A DNA stretch of 64,000 nt from Candidatus Halobonum tyrrellensis G22 (GCF_000495475.1 NZ_ASGZ01000002.1:62001-126000), one strand, 5' to 3'; positions 25,911 to 35,134 are shown, counted from the first letter of the stretch. Notes: a model not told the origin generated them from the sequence alone. Program-made: numbers and translations.

Positions 25911-26198
25911 TCACTCCGCATCGACCGTGACGAGGTCCTTGTCGGCCAGTTCCGCGAGGAGTTCGTCGACGTCCTCACGACACCGGTCGTACCCCACGTC
26001 GTACTCGTCGGTTACCGCCTCGTACACCTCCTCGACCGTGTGCGGCTCTTGAAGCGACTCCCAGACGAACGTGCCCACCTCGTTGAACCCGTAGTACTTC
26101 CCCGCGTCGGTGTGGAGGACGACCGTCTCACCGTCGATGGTCGTCGAGAGGCAGTTCTCGGCCGCCACTATCTCGTGTGAATTATCGAACGTGTTCAC
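25911..26198 (-). CDS. PqqD-like lasso leader-recognition protein (B1)
   Basis: A 95-residue PqqD/RRE-fold protein: short strands (CLSTTIDGETVVLHTDAGKY), the conserved YYGFNEVGTFVWESL, then a winged-helix-like HTVEEVYEAVTDEYDV and a C-terminal helix (CREDVDELLAELADKDLV). RRE proteins bind the leader of RiPP precursors and deliver it to the peptidase; here the leader motif of the 23272-23436 peptide is the expected ligand. The start is GTG 26198 with an AGAGGGG ribosome-binding site about 8 nt upstream. It is first gene of the B1-B2-C operon. Confidence 0.87.
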   Translation of the reverse strand: MNTFDNSHEIVAAENCLSTTIDGETVVLHTDAGKYYGFNEVGTFVWESLQEPHTVEEVYEAVTDEYDVGYDRCREDVDELLAELADKDLVTVDAE

Positions 26199-26236
26199 TT
26201 ATACCCCTCTGTAATAGAAGGTACTTTTCGCTCACC

Positions 26237-26245
26237 ATACATAAA
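26237..26245 (-). promoter_or_regulatory. TATA box of the B1-B2-cyclase operon
   Basis: Minus-strand TTTATGTAT; initiation about 27 nt on would give a leader of about 16 nt containing AGAGGGG before GTG 26198. A second TATA-like GTATAAG at 26199-26205 is too close to the start to serve. Confidence 0.45.
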
Positions 26246-26378
26246 CCTCATTGTCGCGTCGTGCCCGGACCGAGGACGGCCGCCCCAGACGCGACGTCGT
26301 GGCTGGGGACGCCCGTCGGCGATCGAGATCGCATCCACCTCACAGTTCCTCCCCCGCTGTGGTGGGTCGGAGCCGGGA

Positions 26379-27557
26379 TCAGCCCCGGTCGAACAGCCGT
26401 CCGACGAGGTCACGCCCGATCCGATACGGTCGGACGAGGTAGTAGAGCGGGTAGAGACTCGGATTGAGCGACATCGACTCGAAGTCGACCTTGCGCGGGG
26501 AGAAGACCACGTCGACGAGTTCGAGAGCGGACCCGACGAGACCGTCGTTCGAGAACAGGACGGTCGCTATCGGCTCCAAACGGAGCGACGTACACAGCGG
26601 GTCCCGTCGAAGGAACGAAGCGAGGAGCGAAGCGCTCAGGCCGTACTGGGGGTGTTCCTCGAGTTCGCGTTCTACAGCCGTCGGTAACCGTACCTCGGCC
26701 AGTCTCGCTACGACAGCAAGCCCGAAGAGCACGGCACTCCGCCAGTCGTACCGGTCGGCGCGCGCCAACACCGTCTCCCAGGCCACGTCCCGCTGGAGGA
26801 GCAAAGCGACGTCGCACACCCACGACAACCGGCGCCAGCCGTGTTTCGTCCCGTGGACGAGGAGGAGCATCGCCCTGTCCTCCGGGGAGAGCACCGGTAC
26901 GGTGCGCCCGGTGAGCGAGAGCGGCGTACGCCGGGCCCACAGCTCGTCGAATATCGTCGCGTCCGGACGACTGCCGCCGATGAACTCGAAGCGCAACTCG
27001 ATCGGGATCTGGTCGTCGTGGTTCAGGAATCGGAACTCCTTCCCCCACCGGAACACCGTGCCGTCGACCAGCGTCTCGGGTCGGACGTCGGAGTAGTTCG
27101 TCTGTTCGTACCCCAGTTCCAAGAGGAGTCGACGTGCGTCTAGGACGTCCTCCTTCGCGACGAGAAAGTCGAGGTCCCCGTACCACCGGAGACCGGGGTC
27201 GTCGTACGCGAACTCGGCGACCACGGGCCCCTTGTACGGTATCGCTCGGATACCCTCGTCGTCGAACTCGCCGTGAAGGGTGTGGAGACGGTGAACGCAC
27301 CGCAGGTTTCGCATGGCGTTTTGTCGGTGAAGCGAGTTGACTCGGCGCCGCACCTCGACGGGAGCGAGATCTGAGGCTCGAACCGTGGTGAACGCGGTGT
27401 GGAGTTGCGAGATCAACGAGTGGTGCCGTGCCAGGTCGACTACCCGCGTCCAGTCCGTGACTTCCAGTGCCGCCTTCACCAAGCATCGAGGGTCGTCGGG
27501 GGACGAGGCGAACGAGAGTAGCCTGAACAGGAAGTCCGTCTCGGGGTCCGTCCTCAT
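26379..27557 (-). CDS. nucleotidyltransferase family protein associated with lasso clusters
   Basis: A 392-residue protein of the uncharacterised nucleotidyltransferase group (PF14907-like). Helical N-terminus, then YKGPVV near 108, and the nucleotidyltransferase signature WYGDLDFLV with Asp128 and Asp130 as metal ligands. Further on, a helical region includes LLLVHGTKHGWRRLSWVCDVALLL, characteristic of the family. Such genes recur in lasso-peptide and capsule loci; whether they nucleotidylate the peptide or a sugar is unknown. ATG 27557 is preferred to the in-frame ATG at 27596. It ends 181 nt before the B1 start and is on the same strand as the B genes. Confidence 0.8.
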   Translation of the reverse strand: MRTDPETDFLFRLLSFASSPDDPRCLVKAALEVTDWTRVVDLARHHSLISQLHTAFTTVRASDLAPVEVRRRVNSLHRQNAMRNLRCVHRLHTLHGEFDDEGIRAIPYKGPVVAEFAYDDPGLRWYGDLDFLVAKEDVLDARRLLLELGYEQTNYSDVRPETLVDGTVFRWGKEFRFLNHDDQIPIELRFEFIGGSRPDATIFDELWARRTPLSLTGRTVPVLSPEDRAMLLLVHGTKHGWRRLSWVCDVALLLQRDVAWETVLARADRYDWRSAVLFGLAVVARLAEVRLPTAVERELEEHPQYGLSASLLASFLRRDPLCTSLRLEPIATVLFSNDGLVGSALELVDVVFSPRKVDFESMSLNPSLYPLYYLVRPYRIGRDLVGRLFDRG

Positions 27558-27931
27558 CGGGGGTTGTCTTCGGCCTCGAATCCCGGGTCGATACACACGG
27601 GGTGGCCCCGATTACGTCGGCGTCTCATCGGGTTGTCCGCTCCTTCGGGGGACTGTCGACTCCGATATCGGGCGACCCGACTGTCCACACACCGCCGTCG
27701 TCCGCCGACCCGAACGAGAGCGCACATCGTGGTAATTCCCTCAGACCGAACTGATCGGCTCACTGGTCATAACCCTATCGTGATGTGAATGGAGGGTCGA
27801 ACGAGGGAGCGACCGGGACGACTCGTCAGTGAACGGATCGACGGTGCCGGGAGATCAGCGGTCGTGAATCGAAAGAGGGAGATTTGGTTCAAGGTAAAGC
27901 TATATGCGCCCAACCAGATTCTGTACCCGTA
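27558..27931. other. divergent intergenic region with TATA box at 27899-27906
   Basis: About 370 bp without a supported gene between the nucleotidyltransferase and the sulfatase-like gene. GCTATATG at 27899-27906 lies 29 nt before ATG 27932 and is the likely promoter for the glycan operon that follows. Confidence 0.55.
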
Positions 27932-29194
27932 ATGACCTGTGCAGGGGATCGCGTGATCCTGTTGTCGGCCGACGCTCTCCGCGCGGACCACCTCTCGTGT
28001 TACGGCTACCACCGTGACACCTCTCCCGTTCTCGACGAGTTCGCGGAGGAGAGCGTCCGGTTTACGAACGCGTACAGCGCGAGTTCGCACACGCGCGAGG
28101 CGGTACCGGCGCTGCTCACCGGGGAGTTCCCCGACGTGGCGGTCGGAGCCGACTACCGGCTCGCGACCGAGACGGTGGCGTCGACGTTCGCCGAGGCGGG
28201 GTACGCGACGGGGGGGTTCCACTCGAACCCGTACGTCTCCCGGGCGTACGGGTTCGACCGGGGGTTCGACGAGTTCGACGACGACCTCCACCTCGGGAGG
28301 CACAAGCTCGTCGCGCTCGCACAGCGGGCGCTCGACAAACTGCGGAACCGCCACTACGCGCGTGCGGCGGAGATCAACGACCGGGCGCTCTCGTGGCTCG
28401 ACTCGCTCGGCGACGAGCCGTTCTTCCTGTGGAACCACTACATGGACACCCACGGGCCGTACGAACCGCCCGGCGAGTACGCGACGCTCTACCGCGAGTC
28501 GGAGGTCTCCGACCGCGACGCTCAGTCGCTCTACCGACGGGCGATCAGGGAGCCGGAGTCGATCACGCCCGACGAGCGCGACCTCCTGGTCAACCTGTAC
28601 GACGCCGAGATCCGGTACAACGACGAGAAGATCGGCGAGTTCCTCGACGCGCTCCGCGAGCGCGGCCTACTGGAGCGGTCGCTGGTGGTGGTGACCGCCG
28701 ACCACGGCGACGCGTTCGGCGAGCACGGCTACTACGAGCACCCCCGGTACCTCCACGACGAGACGACGCACGTGCCGCTGTTCGTCCGGCCGCCGGGCGG
28801 CGCCGACGGGGAGACGGTGTCGACGCCGGCGAGCACGCTCGACGTCGCGGCGACGTTCGAGCAGTTGCTCGGCCGGGACGTCGGCGCCGGGCGCGCGTCG
28901 CTGCTCGACCGGAACGAGACCGACCGGACCGTCTTCCTGCAAGCCCGCGGCGAAGACGACCACGCCGACGTCCGCCGGTACGCGGCGAAGACGCGCGAGG
29001 GGTCGTGTTACTGCGAGCGCGACCGGGAGTCGGGCGCGGTCGAGTTCGGCGACTCCGGCCGCGACCTGCGGAGCGACCTGGAGGCACACGTCGACCGGCG
29101 GGTCCGAGCCGAGAACGGCGAGGGCGGACCCGAGGGGGAGGCGGAAACCGAGGAGATCGAACGGCGGTTGAGCGCGCTGGGGTACAAGGAGTAG
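27932..29194 (+). CDS. sulfatase-like hydrolase (alkaline phosphatase superfamily)
   Basis: A 420-residue protein of the sulfatase/phosphoglycerol transferase superfamily. Metal-binding SADALRADHLSCYG is near residue 11. The nucleophile region is SASSHTREAVPALLTG, with Ser/Thr rather than the Cys of Cys-type sulfatases. HYMDTHGPYEPP is near 170, and TADHGDAFGEHG near 256 gives the second metal site. No signal peptide or membrane helix. It probably cleaves or transfers sulfate, phosphate or a phospho-group on glycans. The C-terminus ends RLSALGYKE, a tail shared by four other such proteins in the window. ATG 27932 is set by the TATA box. First gene of an operon with the GT4 gene one base downstream. 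Confidence 0.86.
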   Translation: MTCAGDRVILLSADALRADHLSCYGYHRDTSPVLDEFAEESVRFTNAYSASSHTREAVPALLTGEFPDVAVGADYRLATETVASTFAEAGYATGGFHSNPYVSRAYGFDRGFDEFDDDLHLGRHKLVALAQRALDKLRNRHYARAAEINDRALSWLDSLGDEPFFLWNHYMDTHGPYEPPGEYATLYRESEVSDRDAQSLYRRAIREPESITPDERDLLVNLYDAEIRYNDEKIGEFLDALRERGLLERSLVVVTADHGDAFGEHGYYEHPRYLHDETTHVPLFVRPPGGADGETVSTPASTLDVAATFEQLLGRDVGAGRASLLDRNETDRTVFLQARGEDDHADVRRYAAKTREGSCYCERDRESGAVEFGDSGRDLRSDLEAHVDRRVRAENGEGGPEGEAETEEIERRLSALGYKE

Positions 29195-29195
29195 G

Positions 29196-30353
29196 ATGGA
29201 CGACTCGCTACGCGTCTGTCTCGTCTCCAAGCAGTTCCCCCCCGGCGTCGGCGGCGGGGAGACGTACGCACACGAACTCGCGAACGGGCTCGGGGAGCGA
29301 GGACACGACGTCGACGTCTACACCCAGTGGGTCGACAGCCCCGACGAGAGCGTCGACACCCACGAGAACGTCACCGTCCACCGGGTCTGTAAGGCGCGCC
29401 GGAAGTTGGTCACGTTCGAGACGCTGTACTTCAGCTACCGCGTCCGGCGAACCGTCGACCTCGAACGGTACGACGTGGTCCACGGGACGCTCATGCCCGC
29501 GTCGACGGTCGCGGTGACGCCGTTCACCGACGTCGACGTCCCCGTAGTGCTGACGAGCCACGGAACCTCGGTCGGGGAGGCGAAGGCGGTGGCGCTGGAG
29601 ACGCCCGCGGACTACCTGCTGAAGTTCTTCTTCCACCCGACGAACGTGGTGATGGACTACGTCGCCAGCCGGGACGCGGACGCGGTGATCGCGATCAGCG
29701 ACCACGCCCGCGAGCAGTTGACGACGGTCTACGGCCTCGACGAGAGCGACGTGGAGACGATTCCACACGGGGTGGATACGGACCGGTTCTACCCGCGGGA
29801 GGAACGGCATCCGGCGGTCGACCCGGAGCGGTTCACCGTGCTATACGTCGGCCGGCTCGGAGCGAGGAAGGGGCTGGGGCTCGCGCTGCGGGCTGTCGCG
29901 GAAGTCGACGACCCGAACGTCGAGTTCCTGATCGCCGGCACAGGACGACACGAGGCCCGACTGCGCGAGCTAGCCGAGGAGCTGGGCGTGAGCGAGCAGG
30001 TCCGGTTCCTCGGGTTCGTCCCCGACGAGCAGCTCCCGACGCTGTACTCGTCGGCGGACGTGTTTCTGTTACCCTCGCGGTACGAGGGGTTCGGACTCGT
30101 GTTGCTGGAGGCGATGGCGTGCGGGACGCCGGCGATCGGGGTGGACGCGGGAGGGATTCCGACGGCTGTCGAGAGCGCCTCGAGCGGTATCGTCGCCGAC
30201 CGAACTCCGGAGGCGGTCTCGAACGCGATCGGTCGGATCCTCGATCGGTCGCGCGAAGGTGACGCGAGAGTGTCGTCGACCGACGACCGACGGATGTCGT
30301 GGGAGGCGACGATACGACAGGTCGACGACGCGTACGCGAAGCTCCGCGCATGA
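29196..30353 (+). CDS. family 4 glycosyltransferase
   Basis: A 385-residue GT-B enzyme: SKQFPPGVGGGETYAHELANGL at the N-terminus, VLYVGRLGARKGLGLALRAV near residue 213, then SRYEGFGLVLLEAMACGTP near 290, carrying the donor-phosphate glutamates. The start is immediately after the sulfatase-like stop (1-nt spacer), and the stop overlaps the next gene's ATG (ATGA). The three genes are thus one translationally coupled unit, pointing to synthesis of a modified surface glycan. Sugar specificity cannot be read. Confidence 0.9.
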   Translation: MDDSLRVCLVSKQFPPGVGGGETYAHELANGLGERGHDVDVYTQWVDSPDESVDTHENVTVHRVCKARRKLVTFETLYFSYRVRRTVDLERYDVVHGTLMPASTVAVTPFTDVDVPVVLTSHGTSVGEAKAVALETPADYLLKFFFHPTNVVMDYVASRDADAVIAISDHAREQLTTVYGLDESDVETIPHGVDTDRFYPREERHPAVDPERFTVLYVGRLGARKGLGLALRAVAEVDDPNVEFLIAGTGRHEARLRELAEELGVSEQVRFLGFVPDEQLPTLYSSADVFLLPSRYEGFGLVLLEAMACGTPAIGVDAGGIPTAVESASSGIVADRTPEAVSNAIGRILDRSREGDARVSSTDDRRMSWEATIRQVDDAYAKLRA

Positions 30354-32203
30354 ACTGGAAGTACACGTCGGTACGGGTGGTCCGAAAGTACGCGGCGATT
30401 CCGGTCGCCCTCTTCTGTCTCCTCGCGTTGTACGTCTTCGTCTCGATCGGATACCGTGCGGTCCTCGGTCCCGTCCTCGGTGGCGTCGTCGGCGGCCTCG
30501 TGGCCGTCGTCGCGCTCGTTCTCTTCGACGCCTCGACCGAGCTCCGTTCCACGACCGACGGGGATCAGTCGCCGGCCGACTATCGGATATCGATAGCTCT
30601 CGCCGGCCTGTACGTGACCTCGATACTCGTCCTCTACCGACTGGTGTCCTACCAGCGGCCGTGGGTCCACTACGCCATCTTCGGCGGGTACGCGGGGTAC
30701 GTCGCCTACGATATCGCGACCGGCGCGAGCCGGAGACGGGTGGTCGCACAGCTGCTCGTCCTCACGTTCGTAACCTACTGGAGTACGCAGTTCGCGTTCC
30801 CCGCCGGGATGTACGGCCCGGACACCAAGTACCGCTACCTCCCCGCGGTCCGGACCGCTCTCACCACCGGCTACGTCTCGCTATCGCAACTCATCTACCT
30901 CGGGCACCTCACCTACGTGACCGCGACGACGGTGCTGATGGGGGTCTCCGCCCAGTTGGGCTACTACCTCCTGTCGGTCGTGGTCCTCACCGGGACGCTC
31001 CTCGTCATCTCGGTGATGGACGTCACGCTCCCGGCGATTCCGGACCGGGTCGCGCTGTACGCCGCTCTGATATTCGGCTGTATGAGCTGGACGCTCGGTC
31101 GTGGGTTCCAGCCGAACAAGCTCAACTTCTTCTACCCGCTCATCATCCTCGTCGGGATAGCTACGTTCGGGATCTTCATCCACAGGAGGACGCATCGTCG
31201 CTGGCTGGCGATCGCCGTCGTCGTCTCGCCCGCGATCATCTTCGGCCACCAGTTCAGCGCCGGAGCCGCGCTCGTGTTCCTCCTCACCATCGGGCTGTTC
31301 ACCTCGGTCGTCGTCTCCACTCTCCGAGAGGAGTACAGAGTCGTCTCGTACGGGTCGACGCTCGCGTTCGTCGCCGCCTACGGGCTCGGCATCTTCGGCA
31401 ACCCGATCCACTCGGGGGCGCTCCTCGGTCGGATCGTCGGGCTGTTCAACTCCATCTTCGCGCCCGCGGGCGGTGTGAGCGTCGGCGGGACCGCGGCGGG
31501 CGGTCCCGGCCGCTACTCGCAGCTCCCGCTCGACCTCCTGTTGGTTAACACCGCCGCGCAGGCGCTGCTGTTCGCGCTCGCCGTGTTCGGGGCCGCCGTC
31601 GCGCTCCGTCGCTCCAGGTGGGAGTTCGACTTCGGCATCGCCTGGATGGGGGTGCTCGCGGTCCTGCTGTTGGTCGGGCTGGTGTTCAACTCCGCGGACA
31701 CCCAGCCCCAGCGCTTCTACTCGCTGCTCGGACTGTTCGGGCTGAACGTCTTCGCCGGGGTGACGCTCGTCTGGCTCTGCGAGAACGGCCTCCCGGTCGG
31801 GCGGAAGACGGTCGCCGGGGTCGTCGCCGTGTTCTGCGTGCTGAGTTTAGTGTCCCCTGTGGCTGGTATGCACCTCTCGCCGTCCGGCGACCGGATCCCG
31901 CACTTCCAGCGGTTCGACCGGTCCGAGTCGATAGCCGGTGAGGAGTGGAGGGCGGAGTACGTTTCCGGAGAACCGACGAAAGAGTACAGGAGGATCGACG
32001 GATCGAGTGTTACGATCGATACTTCAGGGATGGTGGAGGGGTCCGTGTACACGTACGACCTCACCTCGCGTACGAGTGGGGTGGTCACCGACGTGGGGCT
32101 GAGTCTCGGCGGTCGACAGTTCGCGTTCGTACTGTTCGATCAAGACCCGAAGGAGGGCCGAATCTACACGAACGGGCGGTACGATGCGTATCGCCACGGG
32201 TGA
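30350..32203 (+). CDS. polytopic membrane protein of a glycan operon
   Basis: A 617-residue protein with about thirteen hydrophobic helices up to roughly residue 510, followed by an extracytoplasmic-looking tail of about 100 residues rich in Ser/Thr/Tyr. SGDRIPHFQRFDRSE begins that tail. The general layout resembles polysaccharide polymerases or GT-C glycosyltransferases, but I see no clear catalytic DxD or family motif, so no reaction is assigned. ATG 30350 overlaps the GT4 stop by 4 nt. Its position after sulfatase-like and GT4 genes suggests a role in glycan assembly or polymerisation. Confidence 0.7.
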   Translation: MNWKYTSVRVVRKYAAIPVALFCLLALYVFVSIGYRAVLGPVLGGVVGGLVAVVALVLFDASTELRSTTDGDQSPADYRISIALAGLYVTSILVLYRLVSYQRPWVHYAIFGGYAGYVAYDIATGASRRRVVAQLLVLTFVTYWSTQFAFPAGMYGPDTKYRYLPAVRTALTTGYVSLSQLIYLGHLTYVTATTVLMGVSAQLGYYLLSVVVLTGTLLVISVMDVTLPAIPDRVALYAALIFGCMSWTLGRGFQPNKLNFFYPLIILVGIATFGIFIHRRTHRRWLAIAVVVSPAIIFGHQFSAGAALVFLLTIGLFTSVVVSTLREEYRVVSYGSTLAFVAAYGLGIFGNPIHSGALLGRIVGLFNSIFAPAGGVSVGGTAAGGPGRYSQLPLDLLLVNTAAQALLFALAVFGAAVALRRSRWEFDFGIAWMGVLAVLLLVGLVFNSADTQPQRFYSLLGLFGLNVFAGVTLVWLCENGLPVGRKTVAGVVAVFCVLSLVSPVAGMHLSPSGDRIPHFQRFDRSESIAGEEWRAEYVSGEPTKEYRRIDGSSVTIDTSGMVEGSVYTYDLTSRTSGVVTDVGLSLGGRQFAFVLFDQDPKEGRIYTNGRYDAYRHG

Positions 32204-32214
32204 GCGACCTACGC

Positions 32215-33237
32215 TCAATGCCCGATTTCGGAGAGTAGTTCATGGAACTGCCTTCGAAATATCTCCTTTTGCGTCTTACCGTCGTACCTCCGTCCCCGGC
32301 GTTCAGCGGTCGCGGACATAGTCTCCCGTTCCGAGACGTCCCTACCAAAGTAGCCGGCCACACCGTCAGCGATACGTTCCGCCGAGGGTTCTACCACCAA
32401 CTCGCTGCTCACGCGTTCCGCCTCGGTCTTGTTACCGGTCGTCGTCGTCACGAGCGTCGGGAGACCCGCTCGAAGCGCTTCGAGAACGCTGACGGGGTAA
32501 CTGTCCGCGCGCGAGGGCTGGACATACAGCGACGCCCGTTCGAACTCGGCGCACAAGTCGTCAACGTATCCGCGGACGGTCACTCCCGGCTCTTGGTCCA
32601 ACTCGGGAGGGTAGCCACTGCCGACCAGTCTGAGACGCGCACCGGGGAACCGGTCTCTAACCAGTCGCCAGGCGTCGACGAGGATATCCTGCCCTTTGTA
32701 CTGCGCGAATCCGCCGACGGTGACCGCGGTGTTGGAAGCCAAGTCCGGGGTGACCGTTCCTAACTCGTCGTACAGATCCGGCTGGATGTAGGGGTGGGCA
32801 ATCCGGGTCGGGGCGTGGACTATCTCGTTGGTGTACTCGGCGGTGAACTCCGACACCGCGATCACCCCGTCGATGTACCGGTTGAAGGCCGTCTCCATCG
32901 CACTCATCCCGTATCGTCCAATCAAGCGGTTCAGAAACGGTTGGTCGTCCTCGTGACGACGGACTTGGTACAGCGACTGGTCGGCAGCGATGTAGATAAG
33001 CGTCGAATCGGAGAACAGTTGATGAGAGAGACTGCCGTACAAAGAGCGCGTTCCTTCGGCGATACAGACGTCGTACTCCCCCATCAGGAGACCATTGAGT
33101 ACCTCGACCGGTATCGTCCCCGCGACTCTGTCTACGGAGCACGTGTTGAGACCGTACAGGTCCGCGTCGATGGCGTCGGCGAAACCCTGGTGAGACGGGT
33201 GGGGACTCTCCCCGCAGTGGATCATCACTACCTGCAT
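32215..33237 (-). CDS. family 4 glycosyltransferase
   Basis: A 340-residue GT-B protein. The acceptor half is short (MQVVMIHCGESPHPSHQGFADAI). The donor half has AVTVGGFAQYKGQDILVDAW near 168, LRLVGSGYP, and SRADSYPVSVLEALRAGLP near 248-266, the equivalent of the ExFGxxxxE loop with Asp in place of the first Glu. It starts 7 nt after the stop of the sulfatase-like gene to its right and is transcribed with it. It is convergent with the membrane protein gene. Confidence 0.85.
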   Translation of the reverse strand: MQVVMIHCGESPHPSHQGFADAIDADLYGLNTCSVDRVAGTIPVEVLNGLLMGEYDVCIAEGTRSLYGSLSHQLFSDSTLIYIAADQSLYQVRRHEDDQPFLNRLIGRYGMSAMETAFNRYIDGVIAVSEFTAEYTNEIVHAPTRIAHPYIQPDLYDELGTVTPDLASNTAVTVGGFAQYKGQDILVDAWRLVRDRFPGARLRLVGSGYPPELDQEPGVTVRGYVDDLCAEFERASLYVQPSRADSYPVSVLEALRAGLPTLVTTTTGNKTEAERVSSELVVEPSAERIADGVAGYFGRDVSERETMSATAERRGRRYDGKTQKEIFRRQFHELLSEIGH

Positions 33238-33243
33238 GTCGGC

Positions 33244-34167
33244 TCAGACATAGCCCAAACTCTCCAGACGGTCCTGCACCGACTCGTCGTCCTCGGAGGA
33301 TAGCTCGTCCGGGGGCTCGGAGACGACCGCCCTCCGGTCGCCGTTCGTCAGCTCCAGCCAGGGTACCTCGACCAGTTCGTCCGTCCAGATCCCCGGTGGG
33401 TGGCCCCACTCGCGGATCGGGAGCGGCGACGCGCGTTCGCCGAACATGTTTCCGTGGTCGGAGGTTACCACCGTCTTCCCGGTCAGGTACTCGGTGAGTT
33501 CCTTCACGTGTGGGAGTGCTCGGCGGAGGTTGTCCGCGTACGCGTTCCAGAGCGTCTCCTCGTCGATATCGATCTCGCCGGTCAGGACTTGCATCCACGT
33601 CGTCAGGCCGTCGGGCGAGTCGTCGCCGATGTGGCCCTTGTCGAAGGTCGTCTCCGCCTCGATAAACGGGTAGTGCGGCTGCATGTAGTGGACGACGAGC
33701 CGTTTGTCCGGGTAGTCGTCGGCGACCCGCTTGGCTTCGGCAGTGACCACCTCCGGGAGCACCGTCTCGTGTTCGTCGTCCCACGTCTCGCCCCTCCAGA
33801 GGTCGACGACCGCGTGAAACTCGACGTCGAGAGCGTCGCGGTGCCGATAGAGCATCGGGTTGGTGGTCACGTACACCGTGTCGAGTAGTTGCTTCCCGTC
33901 GAAGTTCCCACGGAGGAACTCCGGCGTCGCGGAGCCGCGGGACTCGACGCGTCGGAGGTCACCCGGGATGTCGTTGAGCTCCTCGAACAGGTCGTACCGG
34001 CAGGCGTCGAGGATCAGGAGGTTGTCCCAGTCTTGCTCTAGAAAGTCGATCCCGTTCGGGTTGTACCCGCCCTGGGACCGGAGGCGGTTGTACGTCTGCG
34101 AGAGTTTCCGTGCTAGGAGGTTCGGGTTGGAGAGGCCGAGGCGGAGTCGTTCTTCGTTTATTTCCAT
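33244..34167 (-). CDS. sulfatase-fold protein with LDACRYD motif
   Basis: A 307-residue protein of the alkaline phosphatase superfamily. DNLLILDACRYDLFEEL near residue 48 supplies the first metal aspartate. VHYMQPHYPF near 167 and VVTSDHGNMFGE near 235 provide the second metal cluster. The usual sulfatase nucleophile motif (C/S-x-P-S-R) is not recognisable, so activity is uncertain. The gene at 62299-63231 has the same LDACRYD and HYMQPH blocks. The C-terminus ends RLESLGYV, the LGY tail common to five proteins here. It is likely cotranscribed with the downstream GT4 gene. Confidence 0.78.
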   Translation of the reverse strand: MEINEERLRLGLSNPNLLARKLSQTYNRLRSQGGYNPNGIDFLEQDWDNLLILDACRYDLFEELNDIPGDLRRVESRGSATPEFLRGNFDGKQLLDTVYVTTNPMLYRHRDALDVEFHAVVDLWRGETWDDEHETVLPEVVTAEAKRVADDYPDKRLVVHYMQPHYPFIEAETTFDKGHIGDDSPDGLTTWMQVLTGEIDIDEETLWNAYADNLRRALPHVKELTEYLTGKTVVTSDHGNMFGERASPLPIREWGHPPGIWTDELVEVPWLELTNGDRRAVVSEPPDELSSEDDESVQDRLESLGYV

Positions 34168-34321
34168 GGATTAAATACGCTGAAACGACGGGCGATTCGT
34201 TGACGGGTTCGTTCGACAAGCAATAGCTTTTACGTTACTATTCACCCAATTTTGCTCCAGAACCTCCGGTTCCTTGCGTACGTCCGCCACCAGTGGACCG
34301 ACGCGTCACGCCGGACAAACA

Positions 34322-35134
34322 TCAGAGGATACGCTCCTTGAGATACTCGGGGGCTTCGAGCAGCGTCTGTTTCAGTCCGCGCTCGAATACCGACTTTTCG
34401 AGGTGATATCGGGGGCTCGCGTCCTCGACCACTTTGAACGCACCGGACCGAGAGAGGTACGAGTTGCGGTAGAACGCCCTGAACCGCGAACTCTCGTTGA
34501 TGAGTCGCGCCGCGTTCTCGATGCCTGTCTCCGGGCGGCCGTGGAGGATCTTCGCGTCGCCGTGGAGAGCCCCGGGCGAGAACAGGCGCGTGTTGTAGTT
34601 GAGCGACAGCGTGAACAGGTCCACATCCGTCTCGTAAACTGCCTTCAAGAACGAGGGTTGGTTCTGAACGACGTCCCGTTCCTCCCGCCACTCCCGGTAG
34701 ATGTCGTTCCAGAGGGTGAACAGTTCTCGTACGGGGTCGTTGGACCGGTAGGACACGACGCCCGTGTTGTACTGTGTCCGGGGCGCGGGAACTCCGGATA
34801 CGGAACCTTGACTCAGTGACGGGGCGATAGCCAAGTCGTACTCGTCGAGTACGTCGAACAACTCGTGTACGCTATCCGTGAGGTACGTATCGGTGTCCAA
34901 GAACAGCGTCCGGTCGAACGGACTCATACCCGGCTCCAGATTCGAGGAACTGAAATCCGCGTCGAGTTCGTCCGTGTCTCGGACGATATCGAACAGGTTC
35001 GACTCCACCTCGTCGTCCGTTATCAACGCGATGTCCGTATCGGGCATGTGGTCACGGACGCTCTTAGCCGAGGTTTTGGCTTCGCGGATGTATTGATCCC
35101 CGGTAGCGACGTATAAGACCCCACTTGACATCAT
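34322..35134 (-). CDS. glycosyltransferase-like protein (GT-A fold, GT8-like)
   Basis: A 270-residue protein: GVLYVATGDQYIREAKTSAKSV at the N-terminus and, near residue 78, RTLFLDTDTYL with the metal-binding DxD, followed by QYNTGVVSYRSND and NQPSFLKAVYE. These features, in order, resemble nucleotide-diphospho-sugar transferases of the GT8/GT32-like group. No membrane segments. The second ATG (34th-residue alternative is not needed) leaves MM at the start; either methionine could initiate. It has a 154-nt spacer before the sulfatase-fold gene, same strand. Confidence 0.72.
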   Translation of the reverse strand: MMSSGVLYVATGDQYIREAKTSAKSVRDHMPDTDIALITDDEVESNLFDIVRDTDELDADFSSSNLEPGMSPFDRTLFLDTDTYLTDSVHELFDVLDEYDLAIAPSLSQGSVSGVPAPRTQYNTGVVSYRSNDPVRELFTLWNDIYREWREERDVVQNQPSFLKAVYETDVDLFTLSLNYNTRLFSPGALHGDAKILHGRPETGIENAARLINESSRFRAFYRNSYLSRSGAFKVVEDASPRYHLEKSVFERGLKQTLLEAPEYLKERIL

